From Deltaproteobacteria bacterium (GTDB taxonomy: Bacteria; Desulfobacterota; Desulfuromonadia; Geobacterales; Pseudopelobacteraceae), in assembly GCA_021781535.1 (NCBI GenBank), contig JAJXWO010000007.1, positions 1 to 64,000 of the forward strand: a DNA stretch of 64,000 nucleotides, read 5' to 3'. The notes under the pieces were generated by a model, which saw only the letters and a list, made by a program, of their open reading frames with translations, did not search any database and was not told the DNA's origin. The translations under genes were made by a program, and so were the position numbers. Shown here piece after piece: positions 17,105 to 24,978 of the stretch (position 1 is the first letter of the stretch; each line of letters begins with the position of its first letter).

Positions 17105-17965
17105 TTACATTTTAGAACTGCCATAGCTGTGCAGGCCGGAGAGAAACAGGTTAACACCCAGATAGCAGAAAATAGTCGCGGCAAAACCAATGACCGAAAG
17201 CCAGGCGGCGCGCTTTCCAACCCACCCCTTGGTGATGCGGGCATGCAAAAAAGCGGCATAAACAAACCAGACAATGAGTGACCACGTTTCTTTTGGATCC
17301 CAGCTCCAGTAGGTGCCCCAGGCATAGTTGGCCCATGCGGCACCGGTGATGATGCCAAGCGTCAAGAGCGGAAACCCGATCATGATCGCACGGTAATTAA
17401 GATCATCCAGTACCTTCAAAGGGGGGAACATCGACATCAGGCCGCCAGCCGCTGGCGAATTATTATTTGAACCTTCAACGGCAGTTTTAATCAAATACAT
17501 GATTGAAATTCCACAGGCAACAGCAAAAGCAGCATAACCAAGGAAGCAGGTAATTACATGGTACAATAACCAGTTACTCTGCAGTGCGGGAACAAGCGGT
17601 TCGATACCGGTACTCATTCCAAGCTGGGCCCACGCCATGCCAAGCAGTGCAAACGGTATGACAAACGCTCCGATAATCCGGTATTTATAACGGATATCAA
17701 TGTAGGTAAAGATAAGAACAATCGTCCAGGAAAAGAACACTATGGATTCATACAGATTTGACATCGGCGCATGGCCAACACCCATATCATAGGATTCCTT
17801 CCAGCGGAGACCAATGGCAGCCGTCTGCACGATGAGACCTGCATACGCAAGGACACTGCCGGCCAAACCAAGCGACTTGTTTTTACTGGCAAGGAATGCA
17901 AAGAAAGCGATCATGGAGAGCAGATATGTGAACGTTGTAACGTTAAAAAGCATGGAGCTGGTCAT
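17105..17965 (-). CDS. ccsB: Cytochrome c biogenesis protein CcsB (ResC/CcsA family)
   Basis: A 286-residue inner-membrane protein with about eight hydrophobic segments. The tryptophan-rich WWD haem-handling motif ANYAWGTYWSWDPKETWSL lies in the last third, flanked by conserved histidines (for example the one in FLHARITKG). With ResB it forms System II, which moves haem outward and attaches it to CXXCH motifs of periplasmic c-type cytochromes. It follows resB by 17 bases and ends at a strong terminator. Naming varies (CcsA/CcsB/ResC); the function is secure. Confidence 0.93.
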   Translation of the reverse strand: MTSSMLFNVTTFTYLLSMIAFFAFLASKNKSLGLAGSVLAYAGLIVQTAAIGLRWKESYDMGVGHAPMSNLYESIVFFSWTIVLIFTYIDIRYKYRIIGAFVIPFALLGMAWAQLGMSTGIEPLVPALQSNWLLYHVITCFLGYAAFAVACGISIMYLIKTAVEGSNNNSPAAGGLMSMFPPLKVLDDLNYRAIMIGFPLLTLGIITGAAWANYAWGTYWSWDPKETWSLIVWFVYAAFLHARITKGWVGKRAAWLSVIGFAATIFCYLGVNLFLSGLHSYGSSKM

Positions 17966-17982
17966 AAACTAGGTAACCTCCG

Positions 17983-19347
17983 TTAGATTTTTAGGTGCTG
18001 AAACTTTTCAGAAATATCTTCAAATTGCATCTGGAATGCTGCCTGGTTTTTACTGGCATTGCCATAGATCCAGGCATGTCCTTTTGACACGACCACCCAA
18101 ACCCGTTTGTGGGACATGAAGAAAGCAATGCAGAGACCAAGTATCATCAGGGTGCACCCCAGCCAAACCACCCAGACACCCGGGTCTTTGGCAACCTGCA
18201 AGCCGGTATACTGTTTCGCACTGCTACCTTCATACCTAAAAATCAGGTTATCACCCCGCTGTGCGTCCACATCCGGATAATCTCTATATGCAATAAAAAC
18301 TTGCGGAGCAGCGCCTTTACGAGTCACTTCAATGCGGGCGGCCGGGCCGGAATATCCCGGCGCAAAGGGACTGACATCCTGAGTTGCCTCCAGCAGCTTG
18401 AAGGTCGTGCCGTCCTTCAGCGTGACCGGAACACCTTCATGAACAGTAAACTTTTCTGTTTTCCCGTCTTTTCGCGACGTGACAGTGACATAATGATCAC
18501 CACCTTCAGTTGCCTGACCGTAACTGGACTGGTAGAACGTAATGCCCTTGTAGGTCATCGGTTCGTTGACAATCACCTTTACATGCGAATAGCCGGGGAC
18601 CGGCTTGCCATTTTCCAGAACGGTCAATATGCTTTTGTATTCCTTGGGAGCGCCGTTGGCATAAAACTCAGCAGTGAATTTTTCACAGAGCACATCAAAT
18701 CCAAGTGGAATCTGCTGGCCGTTTCTCCCCTCAAACGAGTTGACGCTGGTTCCTTCAACTATGGCAACAAATCCCTTGTATCCGGCCAGAGATCCGATAA
18801 TTGCCCCGACAAAGATCACCAGAATGCTGAAATGAACGACATAAACACCCAGGCGGCACCAGGCGGTTTTCTGGGCAAAGAGGTGGAACTCGCCATTATG
18901 TTCGGTGATGACCGGCGTCGCAAACTCTTTTCCGAGAAAATCTGCCAGCCTTTCTTTCCCTTTTTCAATGGGACCGGAAAACGACAGCTCTTTTTTCAAC
19001 GGAAATGAGTTGCGCTGCCCTTCCCCCAGAATAAGAGCCGGGTCGCTGATAAACTTGAATACATGCGGCAACCGCTTGATAGAACAGGAGATGAGATTAA
19101 TGCTGAAAACATACAGCAAAGCAATGAACCACCAGGAGTGGTACATGTCAAAAAAGCCAAGCTTGGTGTATATCAGCAACTTGGTGTGGCTGATTTCAGC
19201 AACATATTGAGGCGGCAAGGTACCCTGTGGCAGAATCGTGCCGATTATCGATGTCAACGCCAGTGAAATCAGTAAAAAAAGGGTCAACTTAAGAGAACAG
19301 AAAAAATCCCAGACTTTGGAAACAAAACTTCGTTCAGTGGTAGCCAA
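17983..19347 (-). CDS. resB: Cytochrome c biogenesis protein ResB
   Basis: A 454-residue ResB-family protein. Hydrophobic segments near residues 18-40, 65-85 and 160-185 are followed by a large periplasmic domain (about 190-400) and a final TM (VVWLGCTLMILGLCIAFFMS) with a short cytosolic tail. ResB is the partner of CcsB in System II haem delivery and apocytochrome chaperoning. I prefer the TTG start at 19347, with GGAG seven bases upstream (LATTERSF), over a TTG 42 bases earlier that lacks a site. The organism's cytochrome content is not visible here. Confidence 0.92.
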   Translation of the reverse strand: MATTERSFVSKVWDFFCSLKLTLFLLISLALTSIIGTILPQGTLPPQYVAEISHTKLLIYTKLGFFDMYHSWWFIALLYVFSINLISCSIKRLPHVFKFISDPALILGEGQRNSFPLKKELSFSGPIEKGKERLADFLGKEFATPVITEHNGEFHLFAQKTAWCRLGVYVVHFSILVIFVGAIIGSLAGYKGFVAIVEGTSVNSFEGRNGQQIPLGFDVLCEKFTAEFYANGAPKEYKSILTVLENGKPVPGYSHVKVIVNEPMTYKGITFYQSSYGQATEGGDHYVTVTSRKDGKTEKFTVHEGVPVTLKDGTTFKLLEATQDVSPFAPGYSGPAARIEVTRKGAAPQVFIAYRDYPDVDAQRGDNLIFRYEGSSAKQYTGLQVAKDPGVWVVWLGCTLMILGLCIAFFMSHKRVWVVVSKGHAWIYGNASKNQAAFQMQFEDISEKFQHLKI

Positions 19348-19572
19348 TAGAATCTCCAGATGTGTATAAAGTGTATGCTGCGGCTGCAATGCATTTCATT
19401 ATTATTGGACAATACCTCAAATTATAAAAAAAATGCACCACTTTTTTACAATCTGTAGTTATTCGATCGTGTATACAGTATCATCTATTTTCAGTACTTG
19501 CCTCATTCATCACTTTCAGTTTTTATACTCGTAGTGTATAGTTGGTTAAACGCGAATCACACGAGGGCTATT

Positions 19573-19779
19573 ATGCCGGTTATTCTGGAAGCAATTTTAA
19601 TTTCTTTTGCCATGCTCTTTATATTTGCCCTGGCTTTCCTGGCAGTCTATATAGTGGCGGTCACCATGTCACCGATCGAACGCGGTCTGTCCAAAATGAT
19701 CTGGGATGCAACGAAACCCAAAAAACCCGTTTCAGCCCCCTCCAAGGGATCATTTCGCGATTTCAGCAGTAAACATTGA
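19573..19779 (+). CDS. Small single-pass membrane protein, unknown
   Basis: A 68-residue protein with one long hydrophobic helix (about residues 6-31) and a basic, Ser/Pro/Lys-rich cytosolic tail. The ATG at 19573 follows GAGGG by seven bases; the longer upstream reading has no site. It is followed by a terminator, which supports a real small transcript. No family recognised. Confidence 0.5.
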   Translation: MPVILEAILISFAMLFIFALAFLAVYIVAVTMSPIERGLSKMIWDATKPKKPVSAPSKGSFRDFSSKH

Positions 19780-19807
19780 CTCCTGTATTGATTATATCGT
19801 AACAATT

Positions 19808-19838
19808 AAAAGGCTTCTCGACATCGGGTAGCCTTTTT
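19808..19838 (+). terminator. Rho-independent terminator
   Basis: AAAAGGCT (19808-19815) pairs with AGCCTTTT (19830-19837) around a 14-base loop, ending in a T run. It lies 29 bases after the small membrane protein. Confidence 0.75.
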
Positions 19839-19922
19839 AAGTTTCAGCCCCGATACCCCTTGGACACAGCGGTACATTTAGTTTGTTTGCGATGAGATCC
19901 TTTGCGATAGAAAGCACAGCCA

Positions 19923-20384
19923 TTGTTATCAAAAAAGACAAAATATGCGTTGAAAGCATTAATAAACCTGGCAGGGAAGCCTGCTGAAGAACCGGTTCTC
20001 ATTTCAGAACTGGCCAAACAGGAGGAAATCCCGCGTAAATTTTTAGAGGCAATTCTGCTGTCCCTGAAAAACGCCGGCCTGTTGCAGAGTAAAATTGGCA
20101 AGGGAGGTGGCTATTTTCTTGCCAGGGATCCACGGAATATCACCATCGGCAGCATCATCAAGGTACTTGAAGGCGGCTACGCACCAGTGCAATGCCTGAA
20201 CGAAAGTGCTGCACCGCAGTGCGATGAGTGCGGGGACTACTCCAGTTGCGGTATCCGACTGGTAATGTCGGATGTGATGCAGGCAATCAGCTCTGTTCTT
20301 GAGACGACCACCCTTGCCGACATGATCGAACGCTCCGATAACGCCAAACGTGCCCGCTCGAATATTATCGATTTCAGCATTTAA
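19923..20384 (+). CDS. Rrf2 family transcriptional regulator
   Basis: A 153-residue winged-helix regulator of the Rrf2 family (IscR, CymR, NsrR). The recognition helix region ISELAKQEEIPRKFLEAIL (residues 27-45) and the wing GKGGGYFLAR (59-68) match well. Four cysteines (C91, C100, C103, C109) occupy the region where cluster-binding members ligate Fe-S. It starts with TTG and a weak ribosome-binding site. It lies directly upstream of a riboswitch-controlled sulfur operon, so a CymR- or IscR-like role in cysteine or Fe-S homeostasis is likely but inferred. Confidence 0.88.
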   Translation: MLSKKTKYALKALINLAGKPAEEPVLISELAKQEEIPRKFLEAILLSLKNAGLLQSKIGKGGGYFLARDPRNITIGSIIKVLEGGYAPVQCLNESAAPQCDECGDYSSCGIRLVMSDVMQAISSVLETTTLADMIERSDNAKRARSNIIDFSI

Positions 20385-20484
20385 ATATTGTAGCACCTTC
20401 CCGGTCGGGCAACAGAGATTATCAGGGCAGCCAGGCCTATTCTGCACAGGTATACGTAAAATAAACAAGCAGTCAGAATAATTG

Positions 20485-20514
20485 TTGACAGAATCAGCAG
20501 GAAACTGTTACAAA
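20485..20514 (+). promoter_or_regulatory. Sigma-70 promoter of the sulfur operon
   Basis: A perfect -35 TTGACA at 20485-20490 is followed by TTACAA (20508-20513, 17-base spacer) or TACAAA (20509-20514, 18-base spacer) as -10. Transcription would start near 20520, about 35 bases before the SAM-I aptamer, which suits a riboswitch leader. Confidence 0.65.
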
Positions 20515-20554
20515 AATAGTAAGCCTTTTTACACCACTTAAGTCAACAAACATA

Positions 20555-20707
20555 TTCTTATCGAGAGCGACTGAGGGACTGGCCCTGTGACGTCGCGGCA
20601 ACCAGCCTGAAAAGGCAAGGTGCCAAATCCAGCGAGACTGCGTGCAGTTTCGAGAGATAAGGAAGAGCGCCATCCAAAAGATCCTCTTCCGCACCCCGGA
20701 AGGGGAT
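20555..20707 (+). promoter_or_regulatory. SAM-I (S-box) riboswitch
   Basis: The aptamer is visible by its conserved blocks. P1 pairs CTTATC (20557-20562) with GATAAG (20656-20661). GAGAGCGACTGAGGGACTGGCCC is at 20563-20585, CGGCAACC at 20596-20603, AAGGTGCCAAATCC at 20617-20630 and GAGAGATAAG at 20652-20661. The expression platform follows: GGAAGAG (20661-20667), which shares bases with the P1 3' strand, can pair with CTCTTCC (20684-20690), the 5' half of a terminator hairpin. Thus bound S-adenosylmethionine should hold P1, free the terminator and switch off the genes downstream. This is the classic S-box logic, in a non-Firmicute context. Confidence 0.93.
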
Positions 20708-20717
20708 TTCCTGTTTT
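20681..20717 (+). terminator. Riboswitch-controlled terminator hairpin
   Basis: ATCCTCTTCCG (20681-20691) pairs with CGGAAGGGGAT (20697-20707), 11 pairs with one G-U, loop CACCC, followed by the broken U-tract TTCCTGTTTT. It competes with the antiterminator 20661-20667/20684-20690. The tract is imperfect, so part of the control could be translational: the Shine-Dalgarno GGAGGA at 20718-20723 lies 11 bases on. Confidence 0.75.
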
Positions 20718-20727
20718 GGAGGACACT

Positions 20728-21864
20728 ATGGATATTGCAACACAGGCGGTACAGATCGGGCTTGAGTGGGACACCCGCACCGGAGCGGTCACCGTGCCGA
20801 TCTATCAGACCGCTACCTTCAGACATCCGGGACTCGGCCAAAGCACCGGCTATGATTACAGCCGTTCAGGCAATCCGACCCGCCAGGCTCTGGAAGAAGG
20901 GGTTGCAAGGCTTGATGGTGCGGCCCGCGGTTTTGCCTATTCCTCGGGCATGGCGGCCATCGCCAATCTGCTCCTGCTTTTTAAATCGGGCGACCACCTG
21001 ATCGTAACCGAAGATCTCTACGGCGGCACCTGTCGCCTGTTTGACAAGATTTTCAGCCAGTACGGGCTTTCTTTTACCTATGTTGACACCAGCGACACTG
21101 CTTCATTAACAGCCGCCATTCAGCCGGAGACGAAGGCTGTTTTTATTGAAACCCTCACAAATCCCCTCCTGAAATTTGCCGACCTGCGGACTATTTCGTC
21201 CCTCTGCACAGACAACAATCTGTTGCTGATTGCGGACAACACCTTCCTGACCCCATATCTTCTCCGGCCACTCGACCTTGGTGCCGACATAGCCGTGTAC
21301 AGTGCAACCAAATACCTGGCCGGGCATAACGATACCGTAGCCGGCGTGGTAACCGTCAAAGACCCGCAGCTTGCCGAAAAAATATATTTCCTTCAGAACT
21401 CGGTTGGTGCAGTACTTGGGCCACAGGATGCGTGGCTGACAATCCGCGGCATCAAGACCCTTGGAATCCGGCTGGACCGCCAGCAGCAAAACGCCGGTCG
21501 AATTGCACAATGGTTGGCGACCCACCCGCGTATCACAAAAGTACATTATCCCGGCCTTGAAGACCACCCGAACCACCGAATGATGAAGAAAGAATCGCGA
21601 GGTTTCGGGGCCATGATCGCTTTTGAGGTTGACAAGTGCGAGCTGGTCGAACAAATTCTGTTACAGACGAATCTCATCTCGTTTGCTGAAAGCCTCGGGG
21701 GAGTGGAAAGCCTGATAACATTCCCTGAAGTTCAGACCCATGCTGATATTCCGCCGGAACTGCGGGCACGGCTGGGCATTAATAACGTGCTGCTGCGCCT
21801 GTCGGTCGGGATTGAGGAATGCGATGACCTGATTGACGATCTGCAGCAGGCACTGGAGGGATAA
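20728..21864 (+). CDS. Trans-sulfuration PLP enzyme (Cys/Met metabolism family), copy 1
   Basis: A 378-residue cytosolic enzyme of the cystathionine gamma-synthase/beta-lyase family. It has the PLP phosphate-binding DYSRSGNPTR (residues 43-52) and SSGMAAI (72-78), and the Schiff-base lysine K195 in SATKYLAGH. It should make or cleave cystathionine, or join a sulfur donor to an activated homoserine, in methionine and cysteine synthesis. Sequence alone does not separate gamma-synthase from beta- or gamma-lyase. ATG at 20728 has a strong GGAGGA. It is first in the SAM-I operon; the next gene starts after one base. Confidence 0.9.
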   Translation: MDIATQAVQIGLEWDTRTGAVTVPIYQTATFRHPGLGQSTGYDYSRSGNPTRQALEEGVARLDGAARGFAYSSGMAAIANLLLLFKSGDHLIVTEDLYGGTCRLFDKIFSQYGLSFTYVDTSDTASLTAAIQPETKAVFIETLTNPLLKFADLRTISSLCTDNNLLLIADNTFLTPYLLRPLDLGADIAVYSATKYLAGHNDTVAGVVTVKDPQLAEKIYFLQNSVGAVLGPQDAWLTIRGIKTLGIRLDRQQQNAGRIAQWLATHPRITKVHYPGLEDHPNHRMMKKESRGFGAMIAFEVDKCELVEQILLQTNLISFAESLGGVESLITFPEVQTHADIPPELRARLGINNVLLRLSVGIEECDDLIDDLQQALEG

Positions 21865-21865
21865 T

Positions 21866-22999
21866 ATGAAGATCGCAACACAATTGATCCATGGCGGTCC
21901 GACAGTCGATCTGCAGACCGGGGCGCTCGGGGTGCCGATATACCAAATATCGACATATCGTCAGACCTCGGTTGACCATTTCAGCAAGTATGACTATGCT
22001 CGCGGCGACAATCCTACCCGCGAAGCTCTTGAAGACACGATCGCCGTACTCGAAGATGGGACGCGCTGCCTGGCCTTTGCTTCCGGCATGGCCGCCATAT
22101 CCACAACGCTGATGATTTTCTCCCCCGGTGACCATCTGGTCGTCTGCGACGATGTTTACGGGGGCGCCTATCGGGTGCTTTCAACGGTATTCAGCCGGAT
22201 GGGGATCACCTCCACCTTTGTCGATGCCACCAACCTGGCGGCTATTGAAAGGGCTATCCGCCCGGAGACCAAAGGCATCTATCTGGAAACACCGTCCAAT
22301 CCGCTCATGAAGGTCACCGACCTGCGCGGAGCGGCCCGGATAGCCCGTCACCATGGCATAATCACCCTGGTTGACAACACCTTTATGAGTCCCTACCTGC
22401 AGCGACCGCTGGAACTGGGGTGTGATATTGTTCTGCACAGCGGCACCAAGTTCATCAACGGCCACAGTGATGTTTTGTGCGGTTTTGCCGTGGTCAGGGA
22501 CAAAGAGCTCGGGCAGCGCATCCGTTACATCCAGAACGCTTTCGGAACAGGACTTGGCCCACAGGATTCATTCCTGACCCTGCGCGGCGTCAAAACCCTC
22601 AAGGTAAGAATGGATCAAAGCCAGCAAAATACGCTCAAGATCGTTTCGTGGCTGAAACAGCATCCGCGTATTACGGCGGTCCACTATCCGGGCCTTCCAG
22701 AGCACCCCGGCTATGACATCCATGCTGCCCAGGCAGATGGACCGGGAGCAGTTTTTTCATTTGAGCTTGATTCCTATGAAACGACCAAGCGACTCCTGGA
22801 GAATTCTCATCTGGCGGCTTTTGCCGTCAGCCTGGGAGGGGTTGAAAGCATCATTTCCTATCCGGCAAAAATGTCACACGCTTCAGTACCAAAAGAGGAA
22901 CGGGAGCGCAAAGGGATCACCGAAACCCTGGTTCGGCTTTCGGTCGGCCTTGAAGATCCGTACGACCTGATAGCGGACCTCCAGCAGGCGATAGGGTAA
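21866..22999 (+). CDS. Trans-sulfuration PLP enzyme (Cys/Met metabolism family), copy 2
   Basis: A 377-residue paralogue of the preceding gene, with DYARGDNPTR (43-52), ASGMAAI (72-78) and the PLP lysine K195 in SGTKFINGH. The two share length and the position of the catalytic lysine but differ around the active site, consistent with a synthase/lyase pair (MetB-MetC type, or cystathionine beta-synthase-independent reverse trans-sulfuration). The GGAGGG of its site is inside the end of copy 1, so translation is likely coupled. Which reaction belongs to which copy needs assay. Confidence 0.9.
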   Translation: MKIATQLIHGGPTVDLQTGALGVPIYQISTYRQTSVDHFSKYDYARGDNPTREALEDTIAVLEDGTRCLAFASGMAAISTTLMIFSPGDHLVVCDDVYGGAYRVLSTVFSRMGITSTFVDATNLAAIERAIRPETKGIYLETPSNPLMKVTDLRGAARIARHHGIITLVDNTFMSPYLQRPLELGCDIVLHSGTKFINGHSDVLCGFAVVRDKELGQRIRYIQNAFGTGLGPQDSFLTLRGVKTLKVRMDQSQQNTLKIVSWLKQHPRITAVHYPGLPEHPGYDIHAAQADGPGAVFSFELDSYETTKRLLENSHLAAFAVSLGGVESIISYPAKMSHASVPKEERERKGITETLVRLSVGLEDPYDLIADLQQAIG

Positions 23000-23004
23000 A
23001 TAGC

Positions 23005-23808
23005 GTGAAAATCAGTATCAACGACAAACCAGTCATTATCGGGAGCGGACTGACGCTCGGAGACATTGCGGAACGCCACAAGGCCGGCGCCGATGTATTA
23101 ATCCTGAATGGCTTCCCGGCCCCGCCCGATACAGCGCTGAACGAGGGAGACGAACTGTTTCTGATCAGACGCGGCGAAATACCGTCAGAAGAAGAACTGG
23201 AGGGGCTGATGGTGTCCCGGCACACACCCGGCGTCCATACCCGCCTCAAGCGGGGCGTTGTCGGCATTGCCGGCGTTGGTGGACTCGGTTCTGCAGTGGC
23301 GGTGGCGCTGGCTCGAGTCGGCGTCGGCACGCTGGTGATAGCTGACTTTGATGTAGTGGAGCCTTCCAACCTCAATCGACAGCAGTACTTTATTGACCAG
23401 ATAGGACGTTTTAAAGTCGACGCGCTGGTTGAAAATCTGCAGCGCATCAATCCATTCATATCGGTTGAGGCACACCGAGTGGTGCTCGACCCGGATAACA
23501 TTCCGGCAATTTTTTCCCCCTGTTCGATTGTTGTAGAAGCCTTTGACCGGGCCGACATGAAAGCAATGCTCGTGAACAGGGTACTTGAAGCGATGCCAGG
23601 ATGCTCCGTAATAGCTGCTTCCGGTATGGCAGGTTACGGATTGAACAACAGTATTGTCACACGTAAAGTGTCACAACGGCTCTACCTGGTGGGTGATTGC
23701 ATATCGGAAGCGGAACCGGGCAACGGACTGATGGCACCGCGTGTCGGCATCGCCGCATCCCACCAGGCAAATCAGGCAGTCAGAATCTTGTTGGGAGAAG
23801 ATGAATGA
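23005..23808 (+). CDS. ThiS-like/ThiF fusion, E1-like sulfur-carrier adenylyltransferase
   Basis: A 267-residue two-domain protein. Residues 1 to about 63 form a ThiS-like ubiquitin fold (MKISINDKPVIIGSG, VLILNGFPAP, EGDELFLIRRGE) without a C-terminal Gly-Gly. Residues about 78-267 form a ThiF/MoeB-type adenylating domain with GVGGLGS (90-96) binding ATP and NLNRQQY (about 126-132) downstream of it. ThiF proteins activate the C-terminus of a sulfur carrier for thiocarboxylate formation in thiamine, cysteine or methionine synthesis. Placement between trans-sulfuration enzymes and MnmA argues for sulfur transfer. It overlaps mnmA by four bases. Confidence 0.87.
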   Translation: MKISINDKPVIIGSGLTLGDIAERHKAGADVLILNGFPAPPDTALNEGDELFLIRRGEIPSEEELEGLMVSRHTPGVHTRLKRGVVGIAGVGGLGSAVAVALARVGVGTLVIADFDVVEPSNLNRQQYFIDQIGRFKVDALVENLQRINPFISVEAHRVVLDPDNIPAIFSPCSIVVEAFDRADMKAMLVNRVLEAMPGCSVIAASGMAGYGLNNSIVTRKVSQRLYLVGDCISEAEPGNGLMAPRVGIAASHQANQAVRILLGEDE

Positions 23809-24863
23809 GTACCATTGCCGTAGCCATGAGCGGAGGAGTCGATTCCTCTGTCACCGCCGCGTTATTGAAACAGCAGGGACACACCGTGATCGGTATTACC
23901 ATGCGCCTCTTTGCGCCGCACGACAGCGGCATCGGCTCCGCCGTACACGATGCCGCGATCGTGGCACAACACCTGGACATTCCCCACCATGTTGCAGACT
24001 TTAGCCCGGAGTTCAGCAGCTTGATTATTGGCAATTTCATCGAAGAGTATCGAGTCGGACACACCCCCAATCCGTGTGTCCGCTGCAACCGCTACATAAA
24101 ATTCGGACTGCTGCTCGACAAGGCTCAGGAATTGGGTGCCGACCTGCTGGCAACCGGACATTACGCCAGAAAATCGGTCGATCCTGACGGAACCTGCCAT
24201 TTGCGCATTGCCTGCAACACCCGCAAAGATCAGTCATACTTCCTCTACACCTTGACTCAACGGCAATTACGACAGGTTATCTTCCCGCTTGGCACGATCG
24301 AAACAAAGGATGAAGTGCGCCGACTGGCGCACGAATTTACTCTTCCGGTAGCAGAGAAAAATGACAGCCAGGAGGTCTGCTTTATTCCGAATGACGATTA
24401 TGTGGCTTTTCTGGAAGGGAGCGGAGAGCTGCGGGGTGCTGACGGGGACATTATGCATCTGAACGGCCAGATTGTTGGACGCCATCATGGCACACACCGC
24501 TATACGATCGGGCAACGCAAGGGACTGGGGGTCGCCTGGAGCGAGCCGCTGTATGTGACGGCACTGGATGCCCGCAGGAATATCGTCCTGGTAGGAGAAC
24601 AGCAGCATGTCTATGCTGCCGGTTTGCAAGCGGAAGCTGTCAGCTGGGTCGGTACACCGGAAGCACCGGAATTTGCCGTAACCTGCAAGATCCGCTACCG
24701 CCACCAACCGGTCGGCTGCCGGGTTCAGCTGGCGGCTGACAATACCTGCACGGTGCATTTCGACCACCCGCAGAAAGCGATTACTCCTGGACAGGCACTG
24801 GTATTCTACCGGGGTGACGAGGTACTGGGAGGTGGACGGATCGTCAGCCCATTAGTACGTTAG
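23805..24863 (+). CDS. mnmA: tRNA-specific 2-thiouridylase MnmA
   Basis: A 352-residue cytosolic enzyme that thiolates U34 of tRNA-Glu, -Gln and -Lys. The PP-loop SGGVDSS (residues 9-15) activates the base with ATP. Catalytic cysteines are visible: C91 in NPCVRCN and C192 in SQEVCF, which carry the persulfide. The C-terminal OB-like RNA-binding part is present and the length is normal. The start ATG overlaps the ThiF stop (ATGA). Its inclusion in a SAM-sensing sulfur operon ties tRNA thiolation to sulfur supply. Confidence 0.96.
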   Translation: MSTIAVAMSGGVDSSVTAALLKQQGHTVIGITMRLFAPHDSGIGSAVHDAAIVAQHLDIPHHVADFSPEFSSLIIGNFIEEYRVGHTPNPCVRCNRYIKFGLLLDKAQELGADLLATGHYARKSVDPDGTCHLRIACNTRKDQSYFLYTLTQRQLRQVIFPLGTIETKDEVRRLAHEFTLPVAEKNDSQEVCFIPNDDYVAFLEGSGELRGADGDIMHLNGQIVGRHHGTHRYTIGQRKGLGVAWSEPLYVTALDARRNIVLVGEQQHVYAAGLQAEAVSWVGTPEAPEFAVTCKIRYRHQPVGCRVQLAADNTCTVHFDHPQKAITPGQALVFYRGDEVLGGGRIVSPLVR

Positions 24864-24978
24864 AAATGAGAATCTGCGGTTGTTAGTCCGATAAATAAAT
24901 TATGCGTATTCTTTGTAAAAATGATTTCGTGAACACATGAATCCCGATTATCGGGTCTGGTCAGCTCCCAACCGGCAA

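Noticed and set aside
18109-19008. 299-residue plus-strand open frame
   Set aside because: Antisense to resB, with a low-complexity and improbable protein sequence.
20682-20723. Purely translational riboswitch by TCCTC-GAGGA pairing
   Set aside because: The five-base pairing is weaker than the 11-pair terminator hairpin found at 20681-20707, which also explains the antiterminator; kept only as a possible addition.
24943-24955. Short palindrome CCCGATTATCGGG as terminator of the sulfur operon
   Set aside because: Only five base pairs with no U-tract; too weak to call.
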